Below are positions 9,301 to 15,615 of a DNA stretch of 64,000 nt, piece by piece. Positions within the stretch are counted from its first letter, which is position 1, and each line of letters begins with the position of its first letter. This DNA is from an uncultured Clostridia bacterium (GTDB lineage Bacteria; Bacillota; Clostridia; Christensenellales; Borkfalkiaceae): assembly GCA_934278995.1 (NCBI GenBank), contig CAKQWM010000001.1, positions 310,001 to 374,000 on the forward strand, in the 5' to 3' direction. A program made the position numbers and the translations under genes. A model generated the notes under the pieces. That model was not told the origin of the DNA and ran no database searches. It saw nothing but the letters and a program-made list of their open reading frames with translations.

Positions 9301-10225
9301 AACCATAGAAAACGCTTACGAAATTTTAAAAACCGTACCGTACGGATTCAATCGATACGAAGGTAAATCCGCTCGCTACACGAAAGAGGTCAGCGCTTAT
9401 TCGGGCAAGAACGGCTTTACGATTGGTTACGAATACAGATTAGAATTCGATAACGAAGATTACGTCGTTATTCATAAACAGAGCGACAGCGCGGGCTATA
9501 CCGTAGGTAATTACGTAAGAGAAAATTGCGAGTACGTGACCGTTTTTGTAACAATCGAGAACGGCGAAGAGGTAGTTACAAAAGAGGAAAGAGAAGTAAG
9601 ACATAATTACGTCGAAAAGTGTAACGGCGAAAACTGCGCGGAAGACGGTATTAGTCGTTGTTGCTCAGTTTGCGGCGAGGTTTCGGAAACCTACAATTAT
9701 CACAACGGCGGCACGATGCCGTTTGAAGACGAGATTTTGCCCGGCATGGTTATTTGCGGCGACGTTTACTGGTGTTGCGGTTCGGGAAGAAACGTTACGA
9801 TAAACCTCTTAACAGACGTCGTTTTGACGAAGAATCTTTATATAGCAGCCGAAAGACTTACGCTTAACCTTAACGGTTACACGCTCGATTTAAACGGTTA
9901 CGACCTCGTTTTATACGGCTATTATAACATGGAAAGGGGTTACGACGGTAAAGACAAGATCGGCGGCACAATAACTATTACCGACGACGGAAGAAACGCT
10001 GACGACGGCAATTTGATTTTCGGCGCTATCGTCGATACCGCCGAAGAAAAAGGTATGCTCGTAATTGCTACTTCCTTAGGCGATATTATTACGGGTAACG
10101 TAAACCTCGCCTGCGAAGTTTTCATGACGGACAATACCTCCAAAAACGATCTGGTTCAAGTTTTAGCCGAAAAAGGATATAATCTTACTATAAACAGAGT
10201 TTCTTTCACCGATAAAAAATATTAA
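6386..10225 (+). CDS. Giant Cys-rich surface-type protein, probably 5'-truncated
   Basis: The frame opens after a TAA at 6383-6385; the first possible start is GTG 6428 (1265 residues), but it has no ribosome site and no signal peptide. The N-terminal part is helical with ANALDVLF-like repeats. The middle is beta-rich. From about residue 727 to 1082 there are several CxxC(G) pairs with nearby His (for example CKTCGK, CVACGK, CSVCGE), a pattern seen in secreted Clostridia proteins; the C-terminus has a beta-solenoid look. No anchor is visible. The best reading is the 3' part of a host surface protein cut by prophage integration, with the 5' part beyond the left window edge. An annotation pipeline would list 6428-10225. 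Confidence 0.6.
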   Translation, partial: KCGSNLFSLSPVKYVANALDVLFGLAKSDVDVTLKDVENTLRLIAEKLNGLVGKTDPSKALTAILNALFETQTADDGTVTYTLDFDKLKAMISKVGAMTVSEAIDEAAEPGTANAIKNLIKAVPSYTVNELIGLMNGILAEYEVDLKDVYDIIEFLALKLGGTEIDVNEMLKGFGPMTVTEVVAKMNGVTEEEAAQMLSNLTSSVTSSMDNVTIADLADMIYRKATSDGGSKGENSEGTEGTDAPEKIAFIDMVLGMIDQIKAVSSVEIKVTENGTTATVKVADYEIYIGTDMTEGITLKGVFTMTEQVMAEVALAVKQNGFGLSVAAMNYYADASYDKAQGVFTALVGMNVASEGEDGNPVFTKQEMGKFIVTATEEGVNAVLTAMGVNVIDLNATSAEGKLEVVIPMGETSLPVNVTWKTVNKLTTVFVNVTMGENVMPFRFVVDLTQENVFKADFSAGAVDEEGNYAEMQKFFDVTAKAFTTNKVNNVVLDYALDARGLNIILSQYGSSNEDGSYRYSNVVTLEQIRQKINLKINDAVTIDAAIKDALKDSLKVFNKLNLVLVSNESSYGSEKVSLTYKEEGTMQYYEYKVVSQRISDVQTKTSKTFMGTLETTTGEGVIPAKNGVPKAQLLSSEPYCKDWYRLTITFFGKFTTTEKVENGLFVLDENGLWVADNEETATSAKISEYSGYDDKYLNGYYNVKTGEFVRNYEHDYEVVSIKYLSESKKCDDGVAITQKCKTCGKIHNFKTHGHYYKEDRKEFANSCGIVIIRTNTCVACGKSETYIDYEKHSITETESVPMTEEELTAENVAGAYYGVKRTKMCAECNLYITTKEFYVHTEKGCNLYVITNVGEIDRETGKVTPYGEVTYTETDRHYTKQTWEQWYSSDENKDDAVAKKGLALFNEFAEASLTIDTINYLSYDSETCIGCKQKVYERVELETKEEKGLSSRVSVYYTDGEIECYYVTISTTIENAYEILKTVPYGFNRYEGKSARYTKEVSAYSGKNGFTIGYEYRLEFDNEDYVVIHKQSDSAGYTVGNYVRENCEYVTVFVTIENGEEVVTKEEREVRHNYVEKCNGENCAEDGISRCCSVCGEVSETYNYHNGGTMPFEDEILPGMVICGDVYWCCGSGRNVTINLLTDVVLTKNLYIAAERLTLNLNGYTLDLNGYDLVLYGYYNMERGYDGKDKIGGTITITDDGRNADDGNLIFGAIVDTAEEKGMLVIATSLGDIITGNVNLACEVFMTDNTSKNDLVQVLAEKGYNLTINRVSFTDKKY

Positions 10226-10271
10226 TATGACCGTTGCAATTTTATACGCCGCTCTGTAAAGCGGCGCAGTC

Positions 10272-10312
10272 AATCCGAGACTCCGTCAACCAGACGGTCT
10301 CTCGGATTTTTG
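10272..10312 (+). terminator. Intrinsic terminator after the giant surface gene
   Basis: A 16-base stem with one 2-base internal mismatch (10272-10287 with 10293-10308) and a 5-base loop is followed by Ts. A smaller GC hairpin (10248-10265) lies just upstream. Confidence 0.88.
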
Positions 10313-10463
10313 TTTGCTTAGTTCTTATTTTAAGACGGACTTTGGGTTTTTGCTTAGGGTAAATTGCGTCGGAAATAGCGATTTACGGCTGTTTTTATTA
10401 TCGCTTAATAATCTCGTCAACAAAAAATATAAAAGCGTTTCGACAGAAACGCTTAAAAAAACG

Positions 10464-10492
10464 TTGTTAATTCTTTAAACAAGTGGTACAAT
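10464..10492 (+). promoter_or_regulatory. Sigma-A promoter of mgsA
   Basis: TTGTTA (10464-10469) and TACAAT (10487-10492) are separated by 17 bases. Predicted +1 is near 10499, giving a leader of about 20 bases that contains the GAAGGAAG ribosome site. A 9-bp hairpin (10433-10454) lies just upstream. Confidence 0.7.
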
Positions 10493-10519
10493 AAAACCAC
10501 AAAAAACGAAGGAAGCAAT

Positions 10520-10891
10520 ATGAAAAGAAAAGTAATAGCGCTTATCGCGCACGACAACAAAAAACAGGAAATAGTCGAGTGGGCTGAAAGCAATAAAGAT
10601 TTACTGACGCAATACGACCTTTGCGGTACGGGGCATACTGCAAAACTCGTTTCAAAAGCGACGGGTTTAGAGGTTGAGGCGCTTTTGCCGGGACCTATGG
10701 GCGGCGATCAGCAAACGGGCGCGAGAATCGCCGAAGGAAAGATAGATATGGTAGTTTTCTTCTGGGATCCTTTGTCCGCGCAACCGCACGATCCGGACGT
10801 AAAAGCGCTTTTAAGAATCGCCGTCGTTTACGATATCCCCATCGCTACGAACAAATCGACCGCCGACTGTATAATAAAGCAAAAGTTTTAA
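10520..10891 (+). CDS. mgsA: Methylglyoxal synthase
   Basis: The 123-residue protein matches MgsA along its length: the ALIAHDNKK start, the phosphate-binding GTGHTA, the [10 protein letters not shown] segment and the catalytic FFWDPL with Asp. It converts dihydroxyacetone phosphate to methylglyoxal and phosphate, a bypass that relieves sugar-phosphate stress. That fits a cell feeding large flux through KDPG aldolase into triose phosphates, as encoded downstream. It is monocistronic with its own promoter and is convergent with the LacI gene. Confidence 0.95.
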   Translation: MKRKVIALIAHDNKKQEIVEWAESNKDLLTQYDLCGTGHTAKLVSKATGLEVEALLPGPMGGDQQTGARIAEGKIDMVVFFWDPLSAQPHDPDVKALLRIAVVYDIPIATNKSTADCIIKQKF

Positions 10892-10899
10892 AAACCGGT

Positions 10900-10916
10900 C
10901 TATAAGCCCGTTATCG
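10900..10916 (+). repeat. Copy 1 of the CTATAAGCCCGTTATCG repeat
   Basis: This exact consensus copy begins 9 bases after the mgsA stop codon. Confidence 0.7.
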
Positions 10917-10927
10917 CGTATTTTTTA

Positions 10928-10957
10928 CAAAAAAACGCGCCCGTAAAACGGGCGCGT
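10928..10957 (-). terminator. Terminator of the LacI-family gene
   Basis: A perfect 9-bp GC-rich stem (10935-10943 with 10949-10957) is followed on the minus strand by seven Ts (10928-10934). It lies just past the stop of the minus-strand regulator. Confidence 0.85.
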
Positions 10958-10967
10958 ATGATAAAAA

Positions 10968-11786
10968 TCAAGCAAAATAATCGTGTACGGCGGCGCTTGA
11001 ATCTGTTTGAGACGCCAAGTCGAACATTTTAAGAAGCAATTCGCATTTGTTTTTAAGAACGTTATCGCAATATTCGGCGTTCGGGAAACCTCTCTTTATA
11101 AATTCGTACAAAGTTTTACTGTCTGTTAAAAGGTTTCTTTGTTTCATTGTTTTTGCGGACACCGAGAAGTTGTACAAATCCTCCAAACTTGCTATAAACT
11201 CAACGTTTTTAAATGTATCGGTTATGGTTTTCAAAACCGTTTCGTCTTTAGGCGGAATTGTCAAATAAAGATAATCGCCTTTAAAGCGATCGTCGCCCAA
11301 GGCTTTCAGTTTTTCGTAGTCCGTTCGTACCTGATAGAACAAAACGTCTTTCACGTCGCAATCGACCGACAAGACGGGGACGTAATTTAGGTTTGCAATA
11401 TCGAAAAAGCCCTTTCTATCGACGCCGTAACATATTATTCCGTCCACGTTATCGAGTTTTCTGTACGGAAGACCGCTTAAAACGATTGTGTATTCGGCGA
11501 TAGGGAAAACCCCCCTGAGCGTACTCAGAAAGTATTGAAATTCGGATAAGTAAAGGATATCGGTATCGTTTCCCGAATAAACCGCAATAAGTTTCAGATT
11601 AGGCGCGGATCTTAAATTTTTGGCAAAAGCGCCGGGCTTATAGTTATATAAATTGACTATTTGCCAGACCTTTTTTTTGGTTTCTTCGCTTATCGTTTTG
11701 CCTTTTTTGTCGTTAATGACGTAAGAAACGGTTGCGGCGGAAACGCCGGCTTCCCTTGCTACGTCGTGTATGGTAATCTTTTTCAT
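10968..11786 (-). CDS. Short LacI-family transcriptional regulator
   Basis: Residues 1-55 form a canonical LacI helix-turn-helix with hinge (ITIHDVAREAGVSAATVSYV, then YNYKPGAFAKNLR). The rest is only about 215 residues, against about 280 in typical LacI proteins, and lacks several PBP-I core motifs, so the effector domain is reduced or divergent. Start ATG 11786 is fixed by the HTH and has no ribosome site; a consensus promoter puts +1 on that base. It lies upstream of the pectin locus and is the only classical sugar regulator seen in the window, so it is a candidate controller of that locus. No operator was identified. Confidence 0.88.
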   Translation of the reverse strand: MKKITIHDVAREAGVSAATVSYVINDKKGKTISEETKKKVWQIVNLYNYKPGAFAKNLRSAPNLKLIAVYSGNDTDILYLSEFQYFLSTLRGVFPIAEYTIVLSGLPYRKLDNVDGIICYGVDRKGFFDIANLNYVPVLSVDCDVKDVLFYQVRTDYEKLKALGDDRFKGDYLYLTIPPKDETVLKTITDTFKNVEFIASLEDLYNFSVSAKTMKQRNLLTDSKTLYEFIKRGFPNAEYCDNVLKNKCELLLKMFDLASQTDSSAAVHDYFA

Positions 11787-11792
11787 ACTTTT

Positions 11793-11821
11793 ATTATAAT
11801 ACTGTTTTTACGTTTTGTCAA
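11793..11821 (-). promoter_or_regulatory. Sigma-A promoter giving a leaderless LacI transcript
   Basis: On the minus strand TTGACA (plus 11816-11821) and TATAAT (plus 11793-11798) are 17 bases apart, a perfect consensus. The base 7 positions past the -10 box is 11786, the A of the start codon. There is no room for a Shine-Dalgarno sequence. Confidence 0.85.
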
Positions 11822-11910
11822 ATCGTGAAATAAAATTATCCGTTACGGCGCACACCAACGCAAAACGCGCGTATATTTACGTATATCGGTAATTTACTTA
11901 AGAATAATTT

Positions 11911-12534
11911 ATGAACTTCGGAAAATTTAACTTAGTCGTAAAAAGAATATTCAGGGCGCTATCCGTCGCTTTTTGGTCGCTTGCGCTTATAGTAGGGCTT
12001 GGCAACGTAACGGAAGCGATAACGAAAAACCCATTTACCAACCTGTCCGGTATAAACCTGTATTCGGTCGCAAGCAAAAGCATGGCGTCTATAGATGAAA
12101 GCAATCGTGATTTTTTGGCGGATAAACGCGGAGGTTTTTTAAAAATCAACGACGTGGTTGTCGTAAAACGGCTCGAAAACGAAAGACTTGAAGAAGGGGA
12201 TATAATAACTTACGTAAACAAAAACAAACTTACCATAATCCACCGCATTTATAAAATAAAATCGGACGGCAAAAACGTAGGCTACGTAACGAGGGGCGAC
12301 GCGAATAACGTAAACGATCCCGATATATTACGTCGCAACGATATTAAAGGCGTTTATCTTTTCAGAATCCCTTATATAGGCGAATTTGCCTTCTTTTTTA
12401 AAAGCAAGTACGGGCTTACCGCTTTGTTGTCGGTCGGCTTTATAACGTTTTTATTCGGATACCTTAAAGAAAAAGAACTTGAAAGATTCGGTCCGTTATA
12501 TTATTCGGTAATGAAAAACCTCGACGGCATTTAG
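11911..12534 (+). CDS. SipW-like type I signal peptidase (Ser-His type)
   Basis: The 207-residue protein has a membrane helix at about 18-38, the serine of an S-x-S-M motif (SKSM, about 56-59), then IIHRI with His where bacterial enzymes have Lys, and TRGDAN, ending with a second TM helix (about 170-190). The Ser/His/Asp pattern is that of the SipW/archaeal/ER signal peptidase group. Such enzymes often process a few dedicated exported proteins encoded nearby; here no clear partner such as TasA is present. A weak or absent ribosome site precedes ATG 11911, and the gene is divergent from the LacI gene. Confidence 0.85.
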   Translation: MNFGKFNLVVKRIFRALSVAFWSLALIVGLGNVTEAITKNPFTNLSGINLYSVASKSMASIDESNRDFLADKRGGFLKINDVVVVKRLENERLEEGDIITYVNKNKLTIIHRIYKIKSDGKNVGYVTRGDANNVNDPDILRRNDIKGVYLFRIPYIGEFAFFFKSKYGLTALLSVGFITFLFGYLKEKELERFGPLYYSVMKNLDGI

Positions 12535-12578
12535 TCCGCAAAGGTTTTTTTGTTTTTCGGCTTTTATCGCAAAATAAA

Positions 12579-12628
12579 AAAAACGCGCTTATAAAAAACC
12601 CGGATAACGGGCTTATAGGCGCGTTTTT
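12579..12628 (+). terminator. Terminator enclosing a repeat copy
   Basis: A 10-bp stem (12579-12588 with 12619-12628) ends in a T-run. The 30-base loop contains copy 2 of the interspersed repeat. The A-rich left side would let it work in both directions. Confidence 0.75.
12602..12618 (-). repeat. Copy 2 of the CTATAAGCCCGTTATCG repeat
   Basis: This inverted copy is in the loop of the terminator at 12579-12628, 3' of the signal peptidase gene. It differs from the consensus only at the final bases. Confidence 0.7.
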
Positions 12629-12792
12629 ATTTATATAGCGCGGTTGTTTACCTCTTTTTTGTCTGTTGAATTTTTTAAAAGCAACATGCGTTTATTTATA
12701 TCGGGCTTCCCTCTACCGCTTTAAAACGTTATATGGTCGGCTTCAGGTTTTTGTATTTCGTAGCGGTGTCTGTAAAATTGCTTAACTAAAAG
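12629..12792. other. Intergenic stretch without a gene
   Basis: This A/T-rich stretch completes the 319-base gap before the miniprotein gene. I see no reading frame with a ribosome site, no tRNA and no clear structured RNA. Confidence 0.5.
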
Positions 12793-12821
12793 TTTACAAA
12801 ATTCTTTTTTAAGGTTACAAT
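12793..12821 (+). promoter_or_regulatory. Promoter of the miniprotein gene
   Basis: TTTACA (12793-12798) and TACAAT (12816-12821) are 17 bases apart. Predicted +1 is near 12828, leaving a 26-base leader with an AAGGAAG ribosome site. Confidence 0.75.
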
Positions 12822-12853
12822 ACGGGTATAAACAAAAAAAGGAAGATGCAAAA

Positions 12854-13045
12854 ATGAAAAACCTTTATCAGGTTACCGATTTCAATTATCTTAACGCGCA
12901 AAAAAACTTTGTAAAAAATAAAATTATCGGCTCCGATAAAACACGAGAAAGAAAACCTTCGGTTATTGACGGAAGAATAGTCAGAATGTCCGTGTTCTCC
13001 GCTATAACCGTCGCGGTTGTTCTTTTAGGCGCGTTGCTGTTTTAA
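12854..13045 (+). CDS. 63-residue single-pass membrane miniprotein
   Basis: The product has a charged N-terminal half (about 1-43) and one C-terminal hydrophobic helix (about 44-63) ending at the C-terminus, so it looks tail-anchored with the soluble part in the cytoplasm. It has its own consensus promoter and a good ribosome site, which supports a real gene despite the size. No family is recognised. It resembles FtsL/DivIC-type or sporulation miniproteins only in topology. Confidence 0.65.
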   Translation: MKNLYQVTDFNYLNAQKNFVKNKIIGSDKTRERKPSVIDGRIVRMSVFSAITVAVVLLGALLF

Positions 13046-13056
13046 TAATTTACCTT

Positions 13057-13185
13057 AGGGCTTTCAATCATTATCACTAATTATTTTTGCAAAAACAAAT
13101 CGGTTTTTGCCGTGTTAAACTCCCGTAGGCGTACGTATAGTATGATTTCGGTCGTTTGCCTTGCAAAAACTTTAACCTGAATCGG
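13057..13185 (+). mobile_element. MITE-like element, partial copy A
   Basis: These 129 bases align without gaps to 51345-51473, the left part of the complete element at 51345-51637, with scattered mismatches. The right part and right inverted repeat are missing, so this is a solo left half. It occupies the gap between the miniprotein gene and the 3' end of spoIIE. Confidence 0.75.
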
Positions 13186-13232
13186 GGCGCGAACAAGCGA
13201 AACCCCGCCTATAAGACCGAAAACGCTTATTT

Positions 13233-15485
13233 TTACGCGGCGATAAGTCTTACGCAGACGGCGGTCATATCGTCCTCGGGCGCGCCGCCGGAAAGTTCCA
13301 GCGCCTTATTTACTATGGTGTCGGCAAGTTCCTGCGGGTTGTGTATCGGCGCGGTTTTCAAAAATTCTATCAGATCGCCCGATGACGTAAACGCGTCGGT
13401 TACTCCGTCTGAAAGCATTACTATAACGTCGTTTTTTTCAAGAGTCTGGTACGCCGTGGTAGGATGAAGTTCGTCTAAAATTCCGAGTGGCAATGAGGAT
13501 CCTTCTATAAACCTCATTCCGTCCTCCGAAAGAATGAACCCGTAGGGAGAACCTATTTTTATAAACGACGTATCGCCCTTTTGCAAATCGACGAGAGCGA
13601 TATCCATAGCCGAAAAATTGTCGTCAACCGAAACAGTGAGCAGTTTGTTCACGAGCGACAATATAAATTCCGCATCCATACCCGCTTTAAATAAAGATTC
13701 TATTAAATTAAGCGCGGTGTCCGTGGTTTTTTCGGCTACATCGCCGCTACCCATGCCGTCCGACAGCGCAATCAAAAAATTGTTTTCATCAACCTTTACG
13801 AGAGAATACCCGTCGCCGGATGCTTCGGAACCGACCTTGGTAATTTTGCTTACGCCGAAACTTGCGTCGAGCCTCGGCGCTATTTTAATTGTAAGCGCAG
13901 TAACTCCGTTTAAAACGGTTTCCGCCCTCGAAAGGCAAAGTTTTGCGCCGAAAGCCTCCGTTAAGGCAGATGTTACGTCTTTTTCACGATATACTGCGCT
14001 CGGTAATATAAGTTGAATTTCGGTATCTTTGCCTTGACCGAAACATAACGCGCCGTCGCATTTTATACCTTTTTTTGCAAGCGTTTTTATAATGCGCCTT
14101 TCCGCGTCAAGGTTTTCCGACGAAGAGTAGGATAAATTAAGCGCCAAAGAATTGAGAACGTCCGCAACGCCCATAGACTGCATGCCTAAAATTTCTTTGG
14201 TTTTATCTCCGCCCTCGGCGTTCTTTATATATTCATAATATAAGCCTATAAGCCTGTTAACTTCAAAAATTGCGCTGTTCGGGTATCCGCAAACGTCTGT
14301 AAAATCTTTAGGCAAATCGACTATCGACACGCGGCCTTTACTTATGCCGATACGTATTATTTTTTCTATAACGTCGCGCTTCGGCGCGTTTTTTCTTACG
14401 CATCCGGATTTAAGTTGACAAGCGGAACACATATTAAACAAGACTTCGTCAACCATTTTTTCAACTAAAACGTCGGTGCTTTCGGCACATTTTTTCAGAT
14501 TTTTAAAGGCGTCGCGCATCTGATAGAATACTCCCGCTACGTCGTAAAGGCGTTTAGAAGTATCCGCGCGATTTTTATTTATGACCGACCGCGTGAGCGC
14601 GCCGTCCGGATCGAAATTATATTTCTTTTTAAGCCCTGCGATATATTTGTCGGAAACAAGCGCGGAACAGAGGATTACCGTAACGGTCGGTATGGCGTTT
14701 ATATAACCGTATTCTCCGTAAAACCCCAAAAACAGCCCGCATACGGTTTCGGCAAGACAAATACCCGCCGACGTAAGAATGGGCGGAAGATTTTTAAGAG
14801 TTGCGTACGTAAGCGAAAAAACGGCAAAGGCGGCAAGATATTTGTAATTTTGCGTAACGATAACGAGCGGTAACGCGCAAGCAAGCGCTACTACTTGCGA
14901 TAAACTGTTTTTATAGTATCTTGAAAGCAATATAAAAATTAAAACGGCAAGCGGTCTGAAAACGTTTTCACCGAACAGATTTATTACGCCTACCGACGTA
15001 AAAACGAAAAAAACCATCGACGACAAACTTTCCGTCGTCGTCATATAACGGCTTAATTTTTTGTATTTCAAGGCGGAAACAAAAACTTCGGATAAAAGCG
15101 AAAAAATAACGATAACCGACACATAGACTAACTTTTCTATCAATTTATCCGGGAAATCTTTAATAAGGTAGGCAATCAGCCCCACTATTATATAAAGTAT
15201 AATCTCAGCCCTCGGCGCGCGCTTTCGGGTACGGTAAATTAAAAAAACGACGGTAAAAACGAGTGAGAAAACCGCGCTTACAAGCAAAAAATAAAAATCT
15301 TTATATACCAGAAAAGAAAGAATAAAAGGAACCGCAACCGAAAAAAGCGACGCGCCCGAATAAAGAAGCGCTATGTAGTAGGCGCAGGAAAAAGGCGCGC
15401 CCTCGTAAACTTTATTCAGCGCGCAAAAAATCAGAAGGTTCAACGGAATAAGCAAAAAATTTTTAATCGAATCGTTATTTTTCAT
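13233..15485 (-). CDS. spoIIE: Stage II sporulation protein E (PP2C phosphatase)
   Basis: The 750-residue protein has about ten N-terminal transmembrane helices (to about residue 290), a linker region with a CSACQLKSGC Cys cluster, and a C-terminal PP2C/SpoIIE domain (about 530-750) with SGDGYSLVKV, ALSDGMGSG and a final DDMTAVCVRL. In Bacilli and Clostridia SpoIIE dephosphorylates SpoIIAA to activate sigma-F in the forespore and helps place the polar septum. Its presence indicates spore-forming capacity. It is slightly shorter than the usual 820-odd residues. There is no ribosome site; the start lies in an inverted repeat. Confidence 0.95.
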   Translation of the reverse strand: MKNNDSIKNFLLIPLNLLIFCALNKVYEGAPFSCAYYIALLYSGASLFSVAVPFILSFLVYKDFYFLLVSAVFSLVFTVVFLIYRTRKRAPRAEIILYIIVGLIAYLIKDFPDKLIEKLVYVSVIVIFSLLSEVFVSALKYKKLSRYMTTTESLSSMVFFVFTSVGVINLFGENVFRPLAVLIFILLSRYYKNSLSQVVALACALPLVIVTQNYKYLAAFAVFSLTYATLKNLPPILTSAGICLAETVCGLFLGFYGEYGYINAIPTVTVILCSALVSDKYIAGLKKKYNFDPDGALTRSVINKNRADTSKRLYDVAGVFYQMRDAFKNLKKCAESTDVLVEKMVDEVLFNMCSACQLKSGCVRKNAPKRDVIEKIIRIGISKGRVSIVDLPKDFTDVCGYPNSAIFEVNRLIGLYYEYIKNAEGGDKTKEILGMQSMGVADVLNSLALNLSYSSSENLDAERRIIKTLAKKGIKCDGALCFGQGKDTEIQLILPSAVYREKDVTSALTEAFGAKLCLSRAETVLNGVTALTIKIAPRLDASFGVSKITKVGSEASGDGYSLVKVDENNFLIALSDGMGSGDVAEKTTDTALNLIESLFKAGMDAEFILSLVNKLLTVSVDDNFSAMDIALVDLQKGDTSFIKIGSPYGFILSEDGMRFIEGSSLPLGILDELHPTTAYQTLEKNDVIVMLSDGVTDAFTSSGDLIEFLKTAPIHNPQELADTIVNKALELSGGAPEDDMTAVCVRLIAA

Positions 15486-15504
15486 GGTAAAATAACTTTA
15501 CCAT
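15484..15504 (-). promoter_or_regulatory. Inverted repeat over the spoIIE start codon
   Basis: A perfect 8-bp stem (15484-15491 with 15497-15504) includes two bases of the spoIIE start codon. In the mRNA the left arm also supplies an AUG that opens a 9-codon reading frame overlapping the spoIIE start in another frame. The hairpin could hide the start or act as a protein-binding operator. The structure is seen; the role is inferred. Confidence 0.4.
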
Positions 15505-15580
15505 AATTATTTTCGCGTAAAAGAATAATATTTGTGTTATAAGGTCGTAATTTGTCTTAACGTAAAGAAGACCAAATCGA

Positions 15581-15609
15581 TTGATTAAATGAACAAAGTG
15601 TTGTATAAT
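15581..15609 (+). promoter_or_regulatory. Sigma-A promoter giving a leaderless M6 protease transcript
   Basis: TTGATT (15581-15586) and TATAAT (15604-15609) are 17 bases apart. The base 7 positions after the -10 box is 15616, the A of the ATG that starts the signal peptide. There is no ribosome site before it. Confidence 0.7.
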
Positions 15610-15615
15610 AAAAAT

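Noticed and set aside
13156..13467. 103-codon plus-strand frame
   Set aside because: It overlaps the partial MITE-like copy and runs antisense to the conserved 3' end of spoIIE.
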